A DNA stretch of 64,000 bases from Dryococelus australis (lineage: Eukaryota > Arthropoda > Insecta > Phasmatodea > Phasmatidae), in contig CM057009.1 of NCBI GenBank assembly GCA_029891345.1, positions 90,257,416-90,321,415 of the forward strand, given 5' to 3'. The position numbers were made by a program, and so were the translations under genes. Below the pieces are notes generated by a model, which was not told the DNA's origin, searched no databases, and saw only the letters and a list, made by a program, of their open reading frames with translations. This document shows, piece by piece, positions 33,848 to 45,560 of the stretch (its first letter is position 1; each line of letters opens with the position of its first letter).

Positions 33848-34252
33848 GGCTGTTCACGATAAAGTGAGCACTTTTGAAATTAACCTTAGAGAAAAGTCAC
33901 TGCCCCCACCTTCATATATTTTAATGGGTGCACTGAGTGACATGCGACCAGTGATGTTGGTAACAATGGATAGAAAGTAGTTCCATATATTAACGTCGAA
34001 TAAAAAGTGTTAGGTAACCATTTGTGATAACTTGAATTATTTCTTTCCTTTTCTGATTTTTTAATTCATATAAGTGTAAAAATGAGCAATTATTTAAAAT
34101 ATTTACTTTCCTAATCATTTTACAGTTTCCTTGACCGACGCATGAATAAAGTGTTGAGGCCCGTGGCAGTGTTAATTTTACATAAGGCGAAAGAGTACAC
34201 AACGTTCATACAAGTAGATCTTAAGAAGGGCTTTCAAAAGTGCTCATTTTAC
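33848..34252 (+). mobile_element. GGCTGTTCACG MITE, copy 2
   Basis: It closely matches copies 1 and 7 along its length (GTAACAATGGATAGAAAGTA, TTGACCGACGCATGAATAAA). The right end stops after GTGCTCATTTTAC, so the outer part of the right inverted repeat is missing. It begins 15 bases after the exon 2 donor. Confidence 0.8.
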
Positions 34253-34299
34253 TTACAAACTAACTTATTACCTAACTTAAACTAACAGCCATGCCTTAC

Positions 34300-34378
34300 C
34301 TGGGAATCGAAGCCAGGACCTCCCGCAACCCAGACCGGCGGCGCACCAACCAACTGCGCCACAGGAAGTGGCTCTAAC
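34300..34378 (-). repeat. tRNA-like segment (SINE head), minus strand
   Basis: The minus strand has TGTGGCGCAGTTGGTTGG (A box) and TTCGATTCCCAGG (B box), about 45 bases apart. The rest of the cloverleaf is not supported, so a tRNA-derived SINE head is more likely than a tRNA gene. Confidence 0.55.
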
Positions 34379-34431
34379 GATTAATTCTGACCTGAACACG
34401 TCTTTAAAAACAGTCAAACACATAGGTATAA

Positions 34432-34660
34432 ACTATTCACGGTAAAGTGACCACGTTTGCAAGCCCTCTCATTTTGAATGAGTCAATAAATATATTTTCT
34501 TTATTAGTCATTCACGTTAACATCCGAGTGCTGTGAAATACACACACTGTGTATATTATTACATGGTAATATTTATTTAAAGGGCAGTTAAAGAATAAAA
34601 TATGGCTGAAAGGAAAAAGTAACTAGGACCTCAAAAGTGTCCACTTGACAATGAACAGCA
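34432..34660. mobile_element. Short related MITE (229 bp)
   Basis: The left end CTATTCACGGTAAAGTGACC and the reverse-complemented right end CTGTTCATTGTCAAGTGGAC are related to the ends of the GGCTGTTCACG family, but the interior is short and different. Confidence 0.6.
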
Positions 34661-34664
34661 TATA

Positions 34665-34940
34665 AGGTTTATTCTACCCAGGTTGGAAGCTCAATGCTTT
34701 TAGTTTGGCAAATAAAATTTTTTGCCACTAGGTAAGCGCTAGTGTCACATGTATACCGGATTTCCCCTTTTTTCTGCGGTAAAAAGAACACAAAATTTGC
34801 AATAATCATGAATCAAGTATAAAATAACATTGTAACTAAGCAAACAAGATTATCTCTTGTTATTCACGTAGCTTGAAATTGTATATGTTTCTAACCTGAG
34901 TGGAATCAACCTTAACGTAGTTTAGGAACAAAACGAGATT
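34665..34940 (+). repeat. Dispersed repeat with AGCTCAATGC motif, copy 2
   Basis: AGGTTGGAAGCTCAATGC, then TTAGTTTGGCAA at the start and TAACCTGAGTGGAATCAACC at the end match 4,315-5,030 in order. Confidence 0.5.
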
Positions 34941-35183
34941 CCTTATGGGCGAGTACGGTATAGGGAAAATTTACGCCGCTAGGTGCGCAGTGTTCCAAGG
35001 AGGTCGCTTTGCCACTGACGGTACATGGAGAAATTCTATTTACTTGTGAGTAAAAGATAGTGTTCGGTTCGTACTGTGTTAATATTTGCCCTCAGTCAAA
35101 ATTGTTAAGCATTGACTTTATTTCGTAATTAATATTCCCACCCTCCAATTGTGTTTGCAGAAGCAAACATTAAGAATTTTGTA

Positions 35184-35605
35184 GACTGTTCACGATAAAA
35201 TGAGCATTTTTGAAAGCCGTGCTTAGTATATACTTGTATGCACACATAGTGTATTCTTCCGCCATATGTAGAATTACCAATGCCATTGGCCTGCTCAGTT
35301 TATTCGTGAGTCGATCAAGTGAATGTGTGCAATTATTATAGAAGTAAATATTATACAAATTTTGTGGTTCTCAAACCTAGGTGCTTTAAAAATAAATAGA
35401 GCGTAAAATATATCATATCAGTATTCATAAATGTTTGCCGTAATATATTTAATTCAACTTTAAGACGTGGAAATACTTTCTCTCCATCGTTACCAACTTT
35501 ATTGGGTACGTGTCACTCAGTGCGCCCGTTAAAATACATGCAGGTAGAGACGGTGACATTTTTCAAAGGTTGATTTCAAAAGTGCTCAGATCACCGTCAA
35601 CAGCC
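35184..35605 (-). mobile_element. GGCTGTTCACG MITE, copy 3 (inverted)
   Basis: In reverse it shows the family landmarks ATTTCAAAAGTGCTC, CGTTACCAACTTTATTGGG and CACTCAGTGCGCCCGTTAAA. Both ends are preserved (GACTGTTCACG and CGTCAACAGCC). Confidence 0.75.
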
Positions 35606-35961
35606 TTTAATGTGTTTGACAGTGAGCGTTCATAATTTATCTTATTCCAATGCAAAAATATTTGCGAATTTAACAGTGCGAAATAAACATAGTTTTCATC
35701 AAAAATAACTTACTACTTCGCTCCTTTCCCTTTTAAAATTCTGCGCAGGAAAATACAAAAAATTATATTTGTAATAACTTTCACTTTTTTATTTATTTGT
35801 CATATATAAATAAAGTACCTAATTATGTAAGCCTATATTCCGCTAAATCCAGTTTAACAAAATAATATTAATCAGCACGTGGACATAAATTAGTTGTATT
35901 TCCACTCAACACTAATGTGAAGGATTAAGTTTATTATTTACATAGGTTCTAACACATTATA

Positions 35962-36372
35962 TGCTGTTCACGTTAAACTGAGAACTTTTGAAAGCCCTGC
36001 TTAAGATCTACTTGCATGCACTTTGTGTAGTTTTCCACTGTATGTTAAATTATCATTGCCGTAAGCCTAGTAGTTTTATTTATGCGTCGGTCAAGTGAAA
36101 CGTTGAAATTATTAGAACAGTAAATATTTTTCACATTTGCTTACTTACATGCATTAAAACAAAACCAAAAAGCAAAATCAAATTTTTTGAGTTAAACACA
36201 TCTTCATCTAACACTTTTAAATCGACGTAAGACAAGGAACTTATTTCCTTCCATTGTTACCAATCTTACTGGGCGCAAGCCACTTAGTGCGTCCGTTAAA
36301 ACTTATGCAGGTATGAGCAGTGACATTTTTCAAAGGTTGATTTCAAAAGTGCTAATTTAATCGTGGATCGGC
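35962..36372 (-). mobile_element. GGCTGTTCACG MITE, copy 4 (inverted)
   Basis: Same orientation and order as copy 3: TGCTGTTCACGTTAAACTGA at the left, ATTGTTACCAATCTTACTGG inside, and GATTTCAAAAGTGCTAATTT at the right with a decayed tip. Confidence 0.7.
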
Positions 36373-36489
36373 TTTTACAAATAGAACAACCTTACACATT
36401 CTTTTAATTTACTTAATGAGTATCACAATTATCCCATTTACTTACATATAAAACGAAAAAAATCCGATACACACGCGACAACAGTGCAC

Positions 36490-36560
36490 TCTAGCGGCGA
36501 AAATCCTTAGTTGCCAAACTAAAAGCATTTAGGTTTGGCTACCTGGTAATAATAAACCTT
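36490..36560 (-). repeat. Dispersed repeat with TTTAGTTTGGCAA motif, copy 3 (inverted)
   Basis: The reverse complement carries AAGGTTTATT, CCAGGTAGCC and GCTTTTAGTTTGGCAACTAA, matching 34,665-34,735. Confidence 0.55.
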
Positions 36561-36572
36561 ACACATTAGGTA

Positions 36573-37007
36573 GAGACGGTCCGTGGTAAACTGAACACTT
36601 TCCACGCCAACCTTTGATAAATATCACAGCCTCTACCTCCATATATTTTAAGGGGCACAATGCCCGGTGTGTTCCCAGTGAAGTCGGAAAAGACGGTTGT
36701 GGGGGGGGGGGGGGGGAGTCGGAAGTTCCGTTCTTTAATCTTGAATTAAAATAGTTAGACAAACACTGGTGAATATTGAAATTATTATTTTTGTTTACCG
36801 TTTTTCAAATGCGTTTATGTGTAAGAATAAGCAAAATTTCTACAATATTACCTTTCCAAATAGTTTCACAGTTTCACTTGGCCAACACATGAATCAAGTG
36901 ATCAGTCCCCATGACGATGTTACTTTTAAATACAACGGAAGGCGACACAATGTGCGTACAAGTATATCTTAATCAGGGCCTTAAAAAGTGCTAAGTTGAC
37001 CGAGAAA
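36573..37007 (+). mobile_element. GGCTGTTCACG MITE, copy 5 (diverged)
   Basis: GTCCGTGGTAAACTGAACAC at the left and AAAAAGTGCTAAGTTGACCG at the right are decayed family ends. Internal landmarks CCAACACATGAATCAAGTGA and GAATATTGAAATTATTATTT fit the family. It contains a run of about 19 G near 36,700-36,717. Confidence 0.6.
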
Positions 37008-37965
37008 TGGCGTTGCCAGGACCGAAGCGGCAACGTAATGTTCGCAGGGTGATCAGTTCGGGCGCTGTAACTTCGTGACTGAGGCAGGATTCACAACAGC
37101 CCGTCGCGTCCGTCTCCCAGCCTAGCGATTTACAACTGATCAGTCTCCGTACGCCCGTCGTCAGTTCACTGCTGCAAACTAATACAAACAAAACTGTTTA
37201 CAAAGAGAATGAAATTCTCCATAAAAAGTTGATATTTTTGGCGGTGTTGTGGTTTTTTTAATCCCCAAAATGCACATACACGCATATAACGAAAATTAAT
37301 TGGTGTTTTAACTGTTTTTAAATAGCATGTAACGCATGATTTTATTACGTTTGTAATTGCAAAGAAGAACTCATGTTTGCAAACGGTAATTATCAACAAA
37401 TATTAAGGAAAAATGTAACGCGATATCATTTTACAGCTGCATATACAAACATATGTAAACAAAAGACGGCTAAAACAAAACACTCCGCAAACTGCACAGC
37501 TTTCTAAATAACCCGGGATGAACGGCTAACAAAACGTGCAAGTTTAGAAGGCTGTAACTTCATCCGTCAGTGCGTCAAAAGTTGAAGCTTGCTAAGGTTT
37601 TAACTGACGGACGTATAGAATTAATGGCTACCTCTGACTGGCTGTTGGTCGCGTGATTGACGGACGGATAACGGACGGACGGACGGACTCGACGGGTTGT
37701 TGTAAATCCTGCCTAACGACACGGTTGGAAAAGATGCCTCGTCCGGTCGGGTGTTCGAGTAAGGTGTGAGCATGACCTTGAGTTGGTGCTGCGTAGGTGC
37801 GAGGCGCGGGCGCCCACCCACGCCTCGCAGGCGGCCATTTTGGGCGTTGACGGATATTTCCGGCCGCTATATTTTGTGACTCTGAAGTGCAAGTGCGCTA
37901 ATTTCGGTATCAAACGAATGATCCCGTCGTGTAGATATGCTAATTTAAGCCGTTAATCAAGTACG
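37008..37965 (+). repeat. Dispersed segment downstream of MITE copy 5
   Basis: It shares ordered landmarks with 28,184-28,485 (GGTGATCAGTTCGGGCGCTG, ATATTTCCGGCCGC, CTAATTTCGGTATCAAACGA). It also contains unmatched insertions and a (GACG)n stretch at about 37,660-37,690, plus an inverted CCGTCAG / CTGACGG pair near 37,565-37,610. Confidence 0.4.
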
Positions 37966-38108
37966 AATTTCGTTGATTTCATTTCATTTGACTTGAACAA
38001 AAATCACATGTTTCACCCGAACAAATGTTACAAAAATATACAAACCTGTAAGTGAGATGGGATACACTATTGATTTATCGATTCGTCCAATAGTTCATAC
38101 ATCATTAC

Positions 38109-38394
38109 TAGAGCCACGAGTATTTCGCGAATTCATTCGAAAACGAGGTAGACTCCAACACCTTGTTCTTTTCTTCTGCTGTTCTGATTGGACGACAATT
38201 GTTTAGACACGCTCCGTTTAACAGTGAGCCAGTAATAAGCTGGAAGCAGTAGTGTGAGTGAGTGTTTAACAGCCCTGTACAGAGGCCTCACTTGATCACA
38301 GCTACCAATAAGCAAACGATAATGTCTTGAGTGAATAGATGATTGTCCAGCCCAGCTTGCTGCCAACTCAATCCATGAAATACTCGGGCCTCTA
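38109..38394. mobile_element. hAT-like MITE, copy A (286 bp)
   Basis: The ends TAGAGCCACGAGTATTTCGC and (reverse complement of right end) TAGAGGCCCGAGTATTTCAT form about 21-bp inverted repeats with the hAT-type YAGNG start. The target duplications are ATCATTAC (38,101-38,108) and ATAATTAC (38,395-38,402), eight bases with one mismatch. It has no coding region. A second copy lies at 46,539. Confidence 0.8.
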
Positions 38395-39535
38395 ATAATT
38401 ACATCAATATTATTCATTGTAGATTTTTAAACCTTATTATGCCAGTGGCAAAATTACTTATAATGCGTCCACAAAACTACAAAGAAAACACATAATTGGA
38501 AAATCGGGTCATTGTAAATTCGTATTATACCAGAGATTATTAAATTTTAGTATTTGCCCAATAAATTGTGACCAAAGCTTGCATTCCTCTTTAAACAATC
38601 GCAAAATACCTAAATTTCAAAATTGAGCACTTCAGAGAAATCAGTTAAACACTAAACAATTTCAAATTCTGTTCTACTATTCAGAAAATCGATAAAACGT
38701 TTCAAGCGTTGACTTTACAAATTCTAAAAATTAAACCTCTGTGATGTATTAAGTTAATGATATGAAGACTGCTTCGAGAACTATTGCGAATAACCTTACC
38801 GATGACTTGAGTCAAATGTTATTGTTTGTATGCCAATTTAAGCAAAATGTATGATGCGTTTATTACGTCACTTTAAATTTTAGTTCCAGATTTCCTTTAG
38901 TCATATCATTGGAGGAGAAATGACAAACAGCCGTATTTATTACTGATTTTATTGTGTAGGTTTTTGAGTACGTATATTTCCTGTTAATCTGCAGAATAAT
39001 CCGTAGGAAACGTCTAAACTTTAGTCCGTTGTAACTGAGCCGATGTTCCAAGCATAAGGATGAGCGTCCATGAACAACCTGTTCTGAGGTCAACGATCCT
39101 GTTATTGAAAAGTTCCACACGAAGGTGCCTTAACTATAACTCAAACAAATCTACCGTAAAAATTAATCAAGACATAATGTCTGCATTTTTCAGAAGGCGC
39201 GTGAATTGTTACTTGTATATTTAATGACAGTTTAGCACTATTAAAAGATGCTGTGAGACATATAATGCAGAGAAAATATTATGTATATTTGAGGATTTTT
39301 TAAAAAAGGTTTTCTGTGGTAGTTTTTCTTTTTTTCGAAATAATTAAATTGTGAATTCCTTTTGTTACGTTATCAGACGTGTGACGTCCATAAATATATG
39401 TGGAACTAGTAAAAACACGAGCTCGATATTTGGAAATATTGTTAACAACACGTGTGGTCAACATATTGTAACACAAATTTTACCACATTTATAAGATTCC
39501 ATTATCACTAAATATGTGTTCCTCTCTTTGAACAG

Positions 39536-39667
39536 TATTGGCACTAACTACCTGGAGTTCAACACGACAGACGCCAAGACGGATCCCTGCAAGAGACGAC
39601 TGTTGTGTGAGCTTGGTCAGCTGGCAAGACGTCAGCCAGTCATCGCAAATACCATGAAGATAGCCAG
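39536..39667 (+). CDS. Four-exon gene, exon 3: first cysteine pair
   Basis: It encodes residues 134 (part) to 178 (part). GTNYLEFNTTDAKTDP leads into CKRRLLCELG, the first Cys pair (C152, C158). NTT at 143-145 is a possible N-glycosylation site. The acceptor is TTTGAACAG, and the donor GTAAAA at 39,668 leaves two bases of codon 178. No stop appears in the joined phase. The Cys-x5-Cys-Glu arrangement is the basis of the tentative DM4/12-like comparison. Confidence 0.7.
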
Positions 39668-40160
39668 GTAAAATTAAATGTGACTTTCGTGATGTGGGGT
39701 GCTGTTCATCCTGTTGGGTGACGAGGGCCAGTTCCCAAATGTACATAATTATTAATACTGTTCTTTGAGTCATTCCGTAGATGATTCCAACGAAACGTCT
39801 CTGAATGAATTGGTAAAAAGCATTATTAAGCAATATTAAATAGTTTCATTATTTAGGTTAACTATAGGTCATATTTCATTAAAATGAATCAGTTTCATAT
39901 AATATTATATATTATTTCGGTAAATATAAGTAATTTATATTCGTAGGCATGCGGTAAAGGCTCCGATTTTTGCAATTTTTTTGCTATGATAATGTAATGG
40001 CGTGGTATATTCTGCAGTAGTTAAACTGTCCAAACTCTACGTTAAACCCCATTTCAGCTACTAGATCGACTGCTTAAAATTATTTTAGGAAGAAAGTAAT
40101 TCCCTTCAAAACACGTGATCTAATATATTGAACCCAAATATGAAGGAGATGTGCTAACAG

Positions 40161-40732
40161 TAAAGCAGGGTTCACACGGTGCAAGATGCATTTCGCGCAA
40201 TATTTCGTACGAGAATCCCAACTAAATTGCGTGCAAAGCGAGTTCTCACGCAGATAAATAAGATGAATACTGTCTCGCATCAATATTACTTGACTGCCCT
40301 GGTGAGTACCAAACAGCCAAGTTATTATAATACAAAATGTGAGGTTACTTACTTCGAAAAGGTATTTTTTTTTTAACTATCCCTCCAAAATATAATTGTT
40401 TTATTTTATTCTCAGCGAACTGTCTAAACTTCAATACACGATTTAAAATTATTTTCCACCAATGTTTTATTTCCCTATATTCCTCTTCGCACAGCTGAGA
40501 TTATGATTTTCTTTTACTCTATGGTTAAGTATACAACAGTTAACATGACCAGCTTACAAGGACAAATGGGATCGCAACTTGCAACGCCTAGCACGAGAAA
40601 AATAGGACCTGCTCTATCTCCTCATTTCGTGCAAGTTGTGCCTTGCACACAAACTTGTGCAAGAAATTGTCGTGCAAGGTCGGCATCTCGCCAAGTTTGG
40701 CACTCGTCTTGCATCGTGTGAAACGTGCTTTA
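40161..40732. mobile_element. ~570-bp inverted-repeat element with TTCACACGGTGCAAGA ends
   Basis: The left end TAAAGCAGGGTTCACACGGT and the reverse-complemented right end TAAAGCACGTTTCACACGAT match, continuing with GCAAGA. It is non-coding. It directly abuts another inverted-repeat element at 40,733. Confidence 0.65.
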
Positions 40733-41162
40733 GGGTAATGTGGGGTAAGAGTCCTCAAGGGGCAAGAGTCCTACGACGTCGTAGTTCTCGCAGTTGCTGT
40801 TAGATAGCATCAATGTTCGTATAGGGAATTTTCGAAATGCTTGCCACGCACTGGACATGGCTGCTTGCCCGCTGCCGCTATTAATGGGTGTGCGGTCTCG
40901 ATTATCTGTTTAGAGAGACGTTTGATGTAAATTTTTGTGTTAAAGAAGTACCTGCAGAGATGCTACGTATAAACGAACGTCGAAAAAAATGTACATTTTC
41001 GTAACAGTTATGTTTTTTTTGCTTGTATTCATATGAGGGTGTAATTTTAATCATGCATCTGTGAAATGTAGTTGGCGAATTACATTTTTCCTGTTTTTTA
41101 AGGCCAGGTTTCTGTAGCAAGAGTCCGCACAAACGATTGTGCGGACTCTTGCCTCACAATAC
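40733..41162. mobile_element. ~430-bp element with GCAAGAGTCC palindromes
   Basis: The left end GGGTAATGTGGGGTAAGAGT is mirrored by the right end (reverse complement GGTATTGTGAGGCAAGAGTC). The right end carries a perfect 16-bp hairpin with a four-base loop (41,117-41,152). The left end carries the 14-bp palindrome CTACGACGTCGTAG (40,771-40,784). It is non-coding. Confidence 0.55.
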
Positions 41163-41499
41163 CAAACATTATTAAAACATTTTAAACCTTTTATAAAAAT
41201 GCGAAGAGCTTACACAACTTGATTGTTTGACAGAAATAAGAGTTAGAAACATGTCGTGTTATAAGTAAAATCAAATACCCTGGTTTACAGAAGGAAACAA
41301 AGATGTTCTTTAAATCAAATTATCAGCCGACAAGTAGTCTTTTAGCAACTTTTTTTACCAGAAAAGTAATGAAAGAGTAATATAATTCTAACAGGTTTTA
41401 GTGAACTACCAACTTAAAGCATACTATGTAAATGCATGTAGTAAATGGATGCCGACATATCCTGGTAGATGCAAAACTCAATTTAAGATTGCTAATTAG

Positions 41500-42292
41500 T
41501 CTCGACTGGCTTATGAAAAAGTAACTACGATTGGAATTACAGCCATAGGCTTTCAGGCATGTGGCACACTTCCAATTAATCCCAATATTTTTTCCTGGAG
41601 TTTACTGTCTTCCATCTGAAATTACTGGCAGGCCTCTCTCAAATTATAATGACCTTCAATAATCTCCAGTTGGCGACAGTACTGACGATATGAATGCAGA
41701 AGTACGCATTTCTTCTACTTCAGAGGCCACAGCACATTTCAAAATTTGAGGAATTCACTGTCACAAACATTCCGGTCAGGCCCACTGAAAGCGGCCATGA
41801 AAATGTTTGCAAAGAGTTTGCTATCAATAGTACTACTGATATCTCCTCCAATTCTTGTATTAAGAATGTGTCCACTCCCGTAAAGTGTTGTTTCGTAAGA
41901 ATTAATGAGAATCTTCTCGACAGCTAGTCATACAACATAGAGGCGCAGAAATCCAAAACGGTCTCAAATACTCACATCGTCACCATATGCGAAAATGCGG
42001 TTATTATAATATCAAGTTAAATAGGCCTAACCTAAATAAAACGACCGAATCATCAAAATCAGTAAGCTTGAAGACCAAAAGCGTTGGAGCAAAACGCAAA
42101 TTGACTTTATATGCCGAGAAAAACATTGCATGCTCTGGTAAGGTGGACTGTTTCTGTGGTGGATGTGGTGCAATGTACGAAGAGCCTCCATCTGTGGACT
42201 GGATTATGTGCCACGAATGCAGATCATGGTGGGAGAGACCCTGTACTAATTATATGGGAAAGGGCTCTTTCAATTATAATAGATGTAAATAG
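41500..42292 (+). pseudogene. Degenerate pogo/Tigger-type transposase, C-terminal part
   Basis: A broken reading frame carries CGTLPINPNIF near 41,560-41,590, recalling the GI-x-PFNP-x-F motif after the DDE domain of pogo/Tigger/jerky transposases. It is followed by a Ser/Thr-rich linker with frame changes and then, in the open frame 41,987-42,292, a PHD-like zinc cluster: CFCGGCGAMYEEPP, DWIMCHECRSWW, then a Cys in ERPC and a final RCK. A C-terminal PHD-like finger after the DDE domain is known in insect members of this group. The DDE core itself is not recognisable, and stops occur, so this is dead. Confidence 0.6.
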
Positions 42293-44028
42293 GTATCTTA
42301 CTCCACTGTAATAGGATTCTAGACGCACATGTGGCGCAAGTTTCCTTAATATGCAATCATGTGTTCTATTTGTATTGTAAGTTCTCACAAATTAGTTAAA
42401 ATCTCAGTAGCTGTATATAATCATACAAAATGAATCGTCTGAGTAATTTTGGAAAACAGTAATTTTTAAATGAATTTTAGCAATAATTTCGTTTTAATGC
42501 TACTTTATATCAATAAAACACGCTTCTTGGAAATAAAATCAGCTAACTGCAAGTACGAAGATCTTTAACGTTTCATGCATATATTCACCTATTTACGAAA
42601 ATAATTCGAAGTAACCCGAGTTTGGCCTTAAATATTGCGAAGATAATTCATAAATTGAATTGAATTATACCACATATAACGAAGGAGTAATTTGCACACA
42701 TATCGTAAACTAATATAAGGCACATTATGTATAGGCCCAAATATTTTTCTCAGTTATTTTTCGATTTTTTGTTGTCAGCAGTTGAGAGACTTCTGGGCTT
42801 TTCAAAACAACTAAAATGTAACACAAGATTTTTCCAATTCATACATTAAAATATTTTGGTGCTTTGACCAATTTAATTTTGTCATTCATAATTAACGTTT
42901 TGCTAGATATGGTCAAAAACACAAGGTTTGCCACGATAAATAAAATTTTTTCCGGAATTGAGAGCAGCGTAGGTGTAACATAGTAAAAGTACTTACCATG
43001 GTTAAAGGAGGAAAATTTGAGATAAATATGATAGATACACAATAACTTATGTAGACTTAAAAGTACAAGCACTGACTATACTAGTTAGACGATAATTTGG
43101 TGTAAAAGAAGTTAATGGTTGTAATTATCAAATGAAATATTTTAAAGATTTAATAGCCCTAAATTTGTACAGTATTTTAGAACTGGCCAAGTAAAATATG
43201 CATCAAAAAAATATTATAAAATTATGAATGGACTCTATTTTTTTATTGCATGTAATATGAACACCAAATAACATGAATGATTCGAGTGAAAAAAATCAGG
43301 CTCTTTTAATACATCTACATACAAAATAGTTAAAATCTATTTAACGAGCAGTTTTATAGACGTTATATAAAAGCTGTAAGTTTTAGATTGTTTTGTAACC
43401 TAATATATTACTATCACGATGTTGTATACTATAGAAACATTATGCAAAAAAATTAAGTTTATATTTGTATGAATTTTTCATAAATCCTTATAGACCTACT
43501 AAAAAAAAAAAAACAAGATTTAGATATAAGTATTTCAATAAAAGTATAAATTAGTTAAATTGGAACCCCCATTGCATTCATTTGATCTATTTTCCATACA
43601 TAAGCGTACATAGATATTAGACGAACAATACAAATCCGTAAAAGACAATAAACTTATTTCACGTAGTCTCATATCAGTACGAAATATTTAATGTAAATTG
43701 GGGTTAACCAATAAGAACCTGAATAAAATTCAGAAGCCTTATCTTTACAAAACTGCAGATACGAGCATTGTAAGATTTACAATATTAGTAAAAGTTTCTC
43801 CTAAAGTCGTTAACGAAAGAAATGTCTTGCTTAATAAATCGTGATATTATATTATTCTGATACATCAAATAATCTCGAATTATTCCCAAGTTACTTAATT
43901 ACAGAAAGTGCTCGTAAATTCTGTTAAGTATTTGCATACGTTAATGTCGTTGAAAAAAATGGAATTTGCGTAATTAGCCTACTTCCTTTCAAAAATAAAT
44001 GCTTTCAATATGTATGTAACTTGACTTT

Positions 44029-44481
44029 GTGTTAGTGTGGATGCTCCTATTAACATATATACACTTTTTTTGTTCGCATCAGAAGCGTAGAAATTTCATA
44101 AAATCTTCGCTGACGTTAAAATTTAGAACTATTTATAATTATACTTCTTGTAATAGGTCTGTGAAGTATGCAGTATTCAGTATTTGTAGAAAAACACGCG
44201 AGAACTTCAGAGGAATTCTACCAACACTTCTGCCAACAGTTGACGAAGAAAATCAAACGGAACAGGACGAATTGCAGTTAGAGAAGGCGCAATATGAATT
44301 CAGTAAACAAAATAACAAATTTGTGATTTTTTCTTGGGGATATTATTGCTGGGAATGTATTCTGCATGGTTCTGTGCCTAGAATTCCTTATATTGTTGTT
44401 GCTCGTAGGTGCTGCACTTTTATGTTTTTTGGTTACCCTAAACGCGGTTTGCGTGCGACACTAATCATATTGCATTATTAA
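44029..44481 (+). CDS. Unrecognised open frame (150 aa) in intron 3
   Basis: A 150-codon frame with several hydrophobic stretches (an N-terminal LLLTYIHFF, a central FVIFSWGYYCW and a C-terminal YIVVARR). An acidic linker (DEENQTEQDELQLEKAQYEF) has some flavour of an insect chemoreceptor loop, but no diagnostic motif is present. No splice structure or promoter could be assigned. It is probably a chance frame or a fragment of a decayed multi-pass protein. Confidence 0.15.
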   Translation: MLVWMLLLTYIHFFCSHQKRRNFIKSSLTLKFRTIYNYTSCNRSVKYAVFSICRKTRENFRGILPTLLPTVDEENQTEQDELQLEKAQYEFSKQNNKFVIFSWGYYCWECILHGSVPRIPYIVVARRCCTFMFFGYPKRGLRATLIILHY

Positions 44482-45319
44482 AACCATCACTAACGTATGT
44501 GCACTGCCCTTGTTTAATATCTATAAATTATTTTATTAACATTAACAAATTGGTTAGCAACAGCGATAAAGAAGTTGACAACACACTTTTAGTATTGTAC
44601 TTTAGAATTTTTCAGTCACGTATGGTAATAATGTGAAATAATCATGAGTGAAGGTCTACAATGTTCAAGAAAAAAAAAAAAAAAAAAAAACAGCCGAAAG
44701 TATTTAAAAAAACTAAGGCACAGCGTATTATTATACTATTATGATTAAAAGTTTGGAGTAATCATATAATTAATTGAAATAACCATTCCTTCTAACCCAA
44801 CTACGTGGAAACCAAAAAGGGCGTAATATTTTTCGCATATTTGTATGTGCAGGTGTTAATTAATCGTACTCTAGAGCCCAAAGAGCTGGCCTATTCTGAC
44901 ACACGAGGTATCGTTGGATTCTTCATGACGCTGTAGGTGACAAAGGATATGTATCGTCACCAAATTATCAATAGATGCTAGCCATCAATATGTCCGACTG
45001 AAATATTTTTCAACCTCTGGAAATGAGGGTAGTAAGTGAAATCTCTTGACAAAACGGTTTCAAAAATATATTCAAAAGAATACAGTAGTACCTGTACATA
45101 TATAAAATAACAATTTCCATTTGGCTAGCATTGTCACATTATATTGTCTTCTGAGCATCAAATGAAAGCTCTTTGCAAGAGGATTCCGAAAACTTAAAAA
45201 AAAAATGGATGTCTCATATTTAAAATAAATAACAATGAAAAAGGTGTTAATAAGTTAATAATAAATAGTCGCGAGCCTTGAACGACGGCCAAAATACCAA
45301 CAGCATCGCAGGACAAGCT

Positions 45320-45560
45320 TCCATTCATTATTGAAATACAGGACCACGTGGAGAGGTAGATTTGTTTTTTTTTTTTTTTTTTTTTTTCAAGGAAAAAATG
45401 TTATTACTTTACTTTTATAATGGTACCCTATCCCCGCTTATCTCCATTCATTATTGAAATACAAGCCTACGTGGGAGGTTGTTTTGTGTTTTCAACGAAA
45501 ATCTTTGGTATATTTACTTTCATAGCGATACCATAGCGATGAGAATGACTAAATAGTTAT
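45320..45560 (+). repeat. ~121-bp tandem duplication
   Basis: TCCATTCATTATTGAAATAC followed by an ACGTGG stretch occurs at about 45,322 and again at about 45,443. Each is followed by a T-rich stretch, TTTCAA, GAAAA and a TTTACTTT stretch. A run of about 24 T sits in the first unit. Confidence 0.65.

Larger units (their letters stand above)
33833..39535 (+). other. Intron 2 of the four-exon gene
   Basis: A 5.7-kb GT-AG intron, donor GTGAGC and acceptor TTTGAACAG. It is unusually dense in one MITE family (five related copies between 33,848 and 37,007). No other gene is seen. 38,420-39,530 holds nothing recognisable. Confidence 0.7.

Noticed and set aside
34300..34378. A functional tRNA gene
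   Set aside because: A and B boxes are good, but acceptor and anticodon stems do not pair convincingly; similar heads occur in the SINEs of this window.
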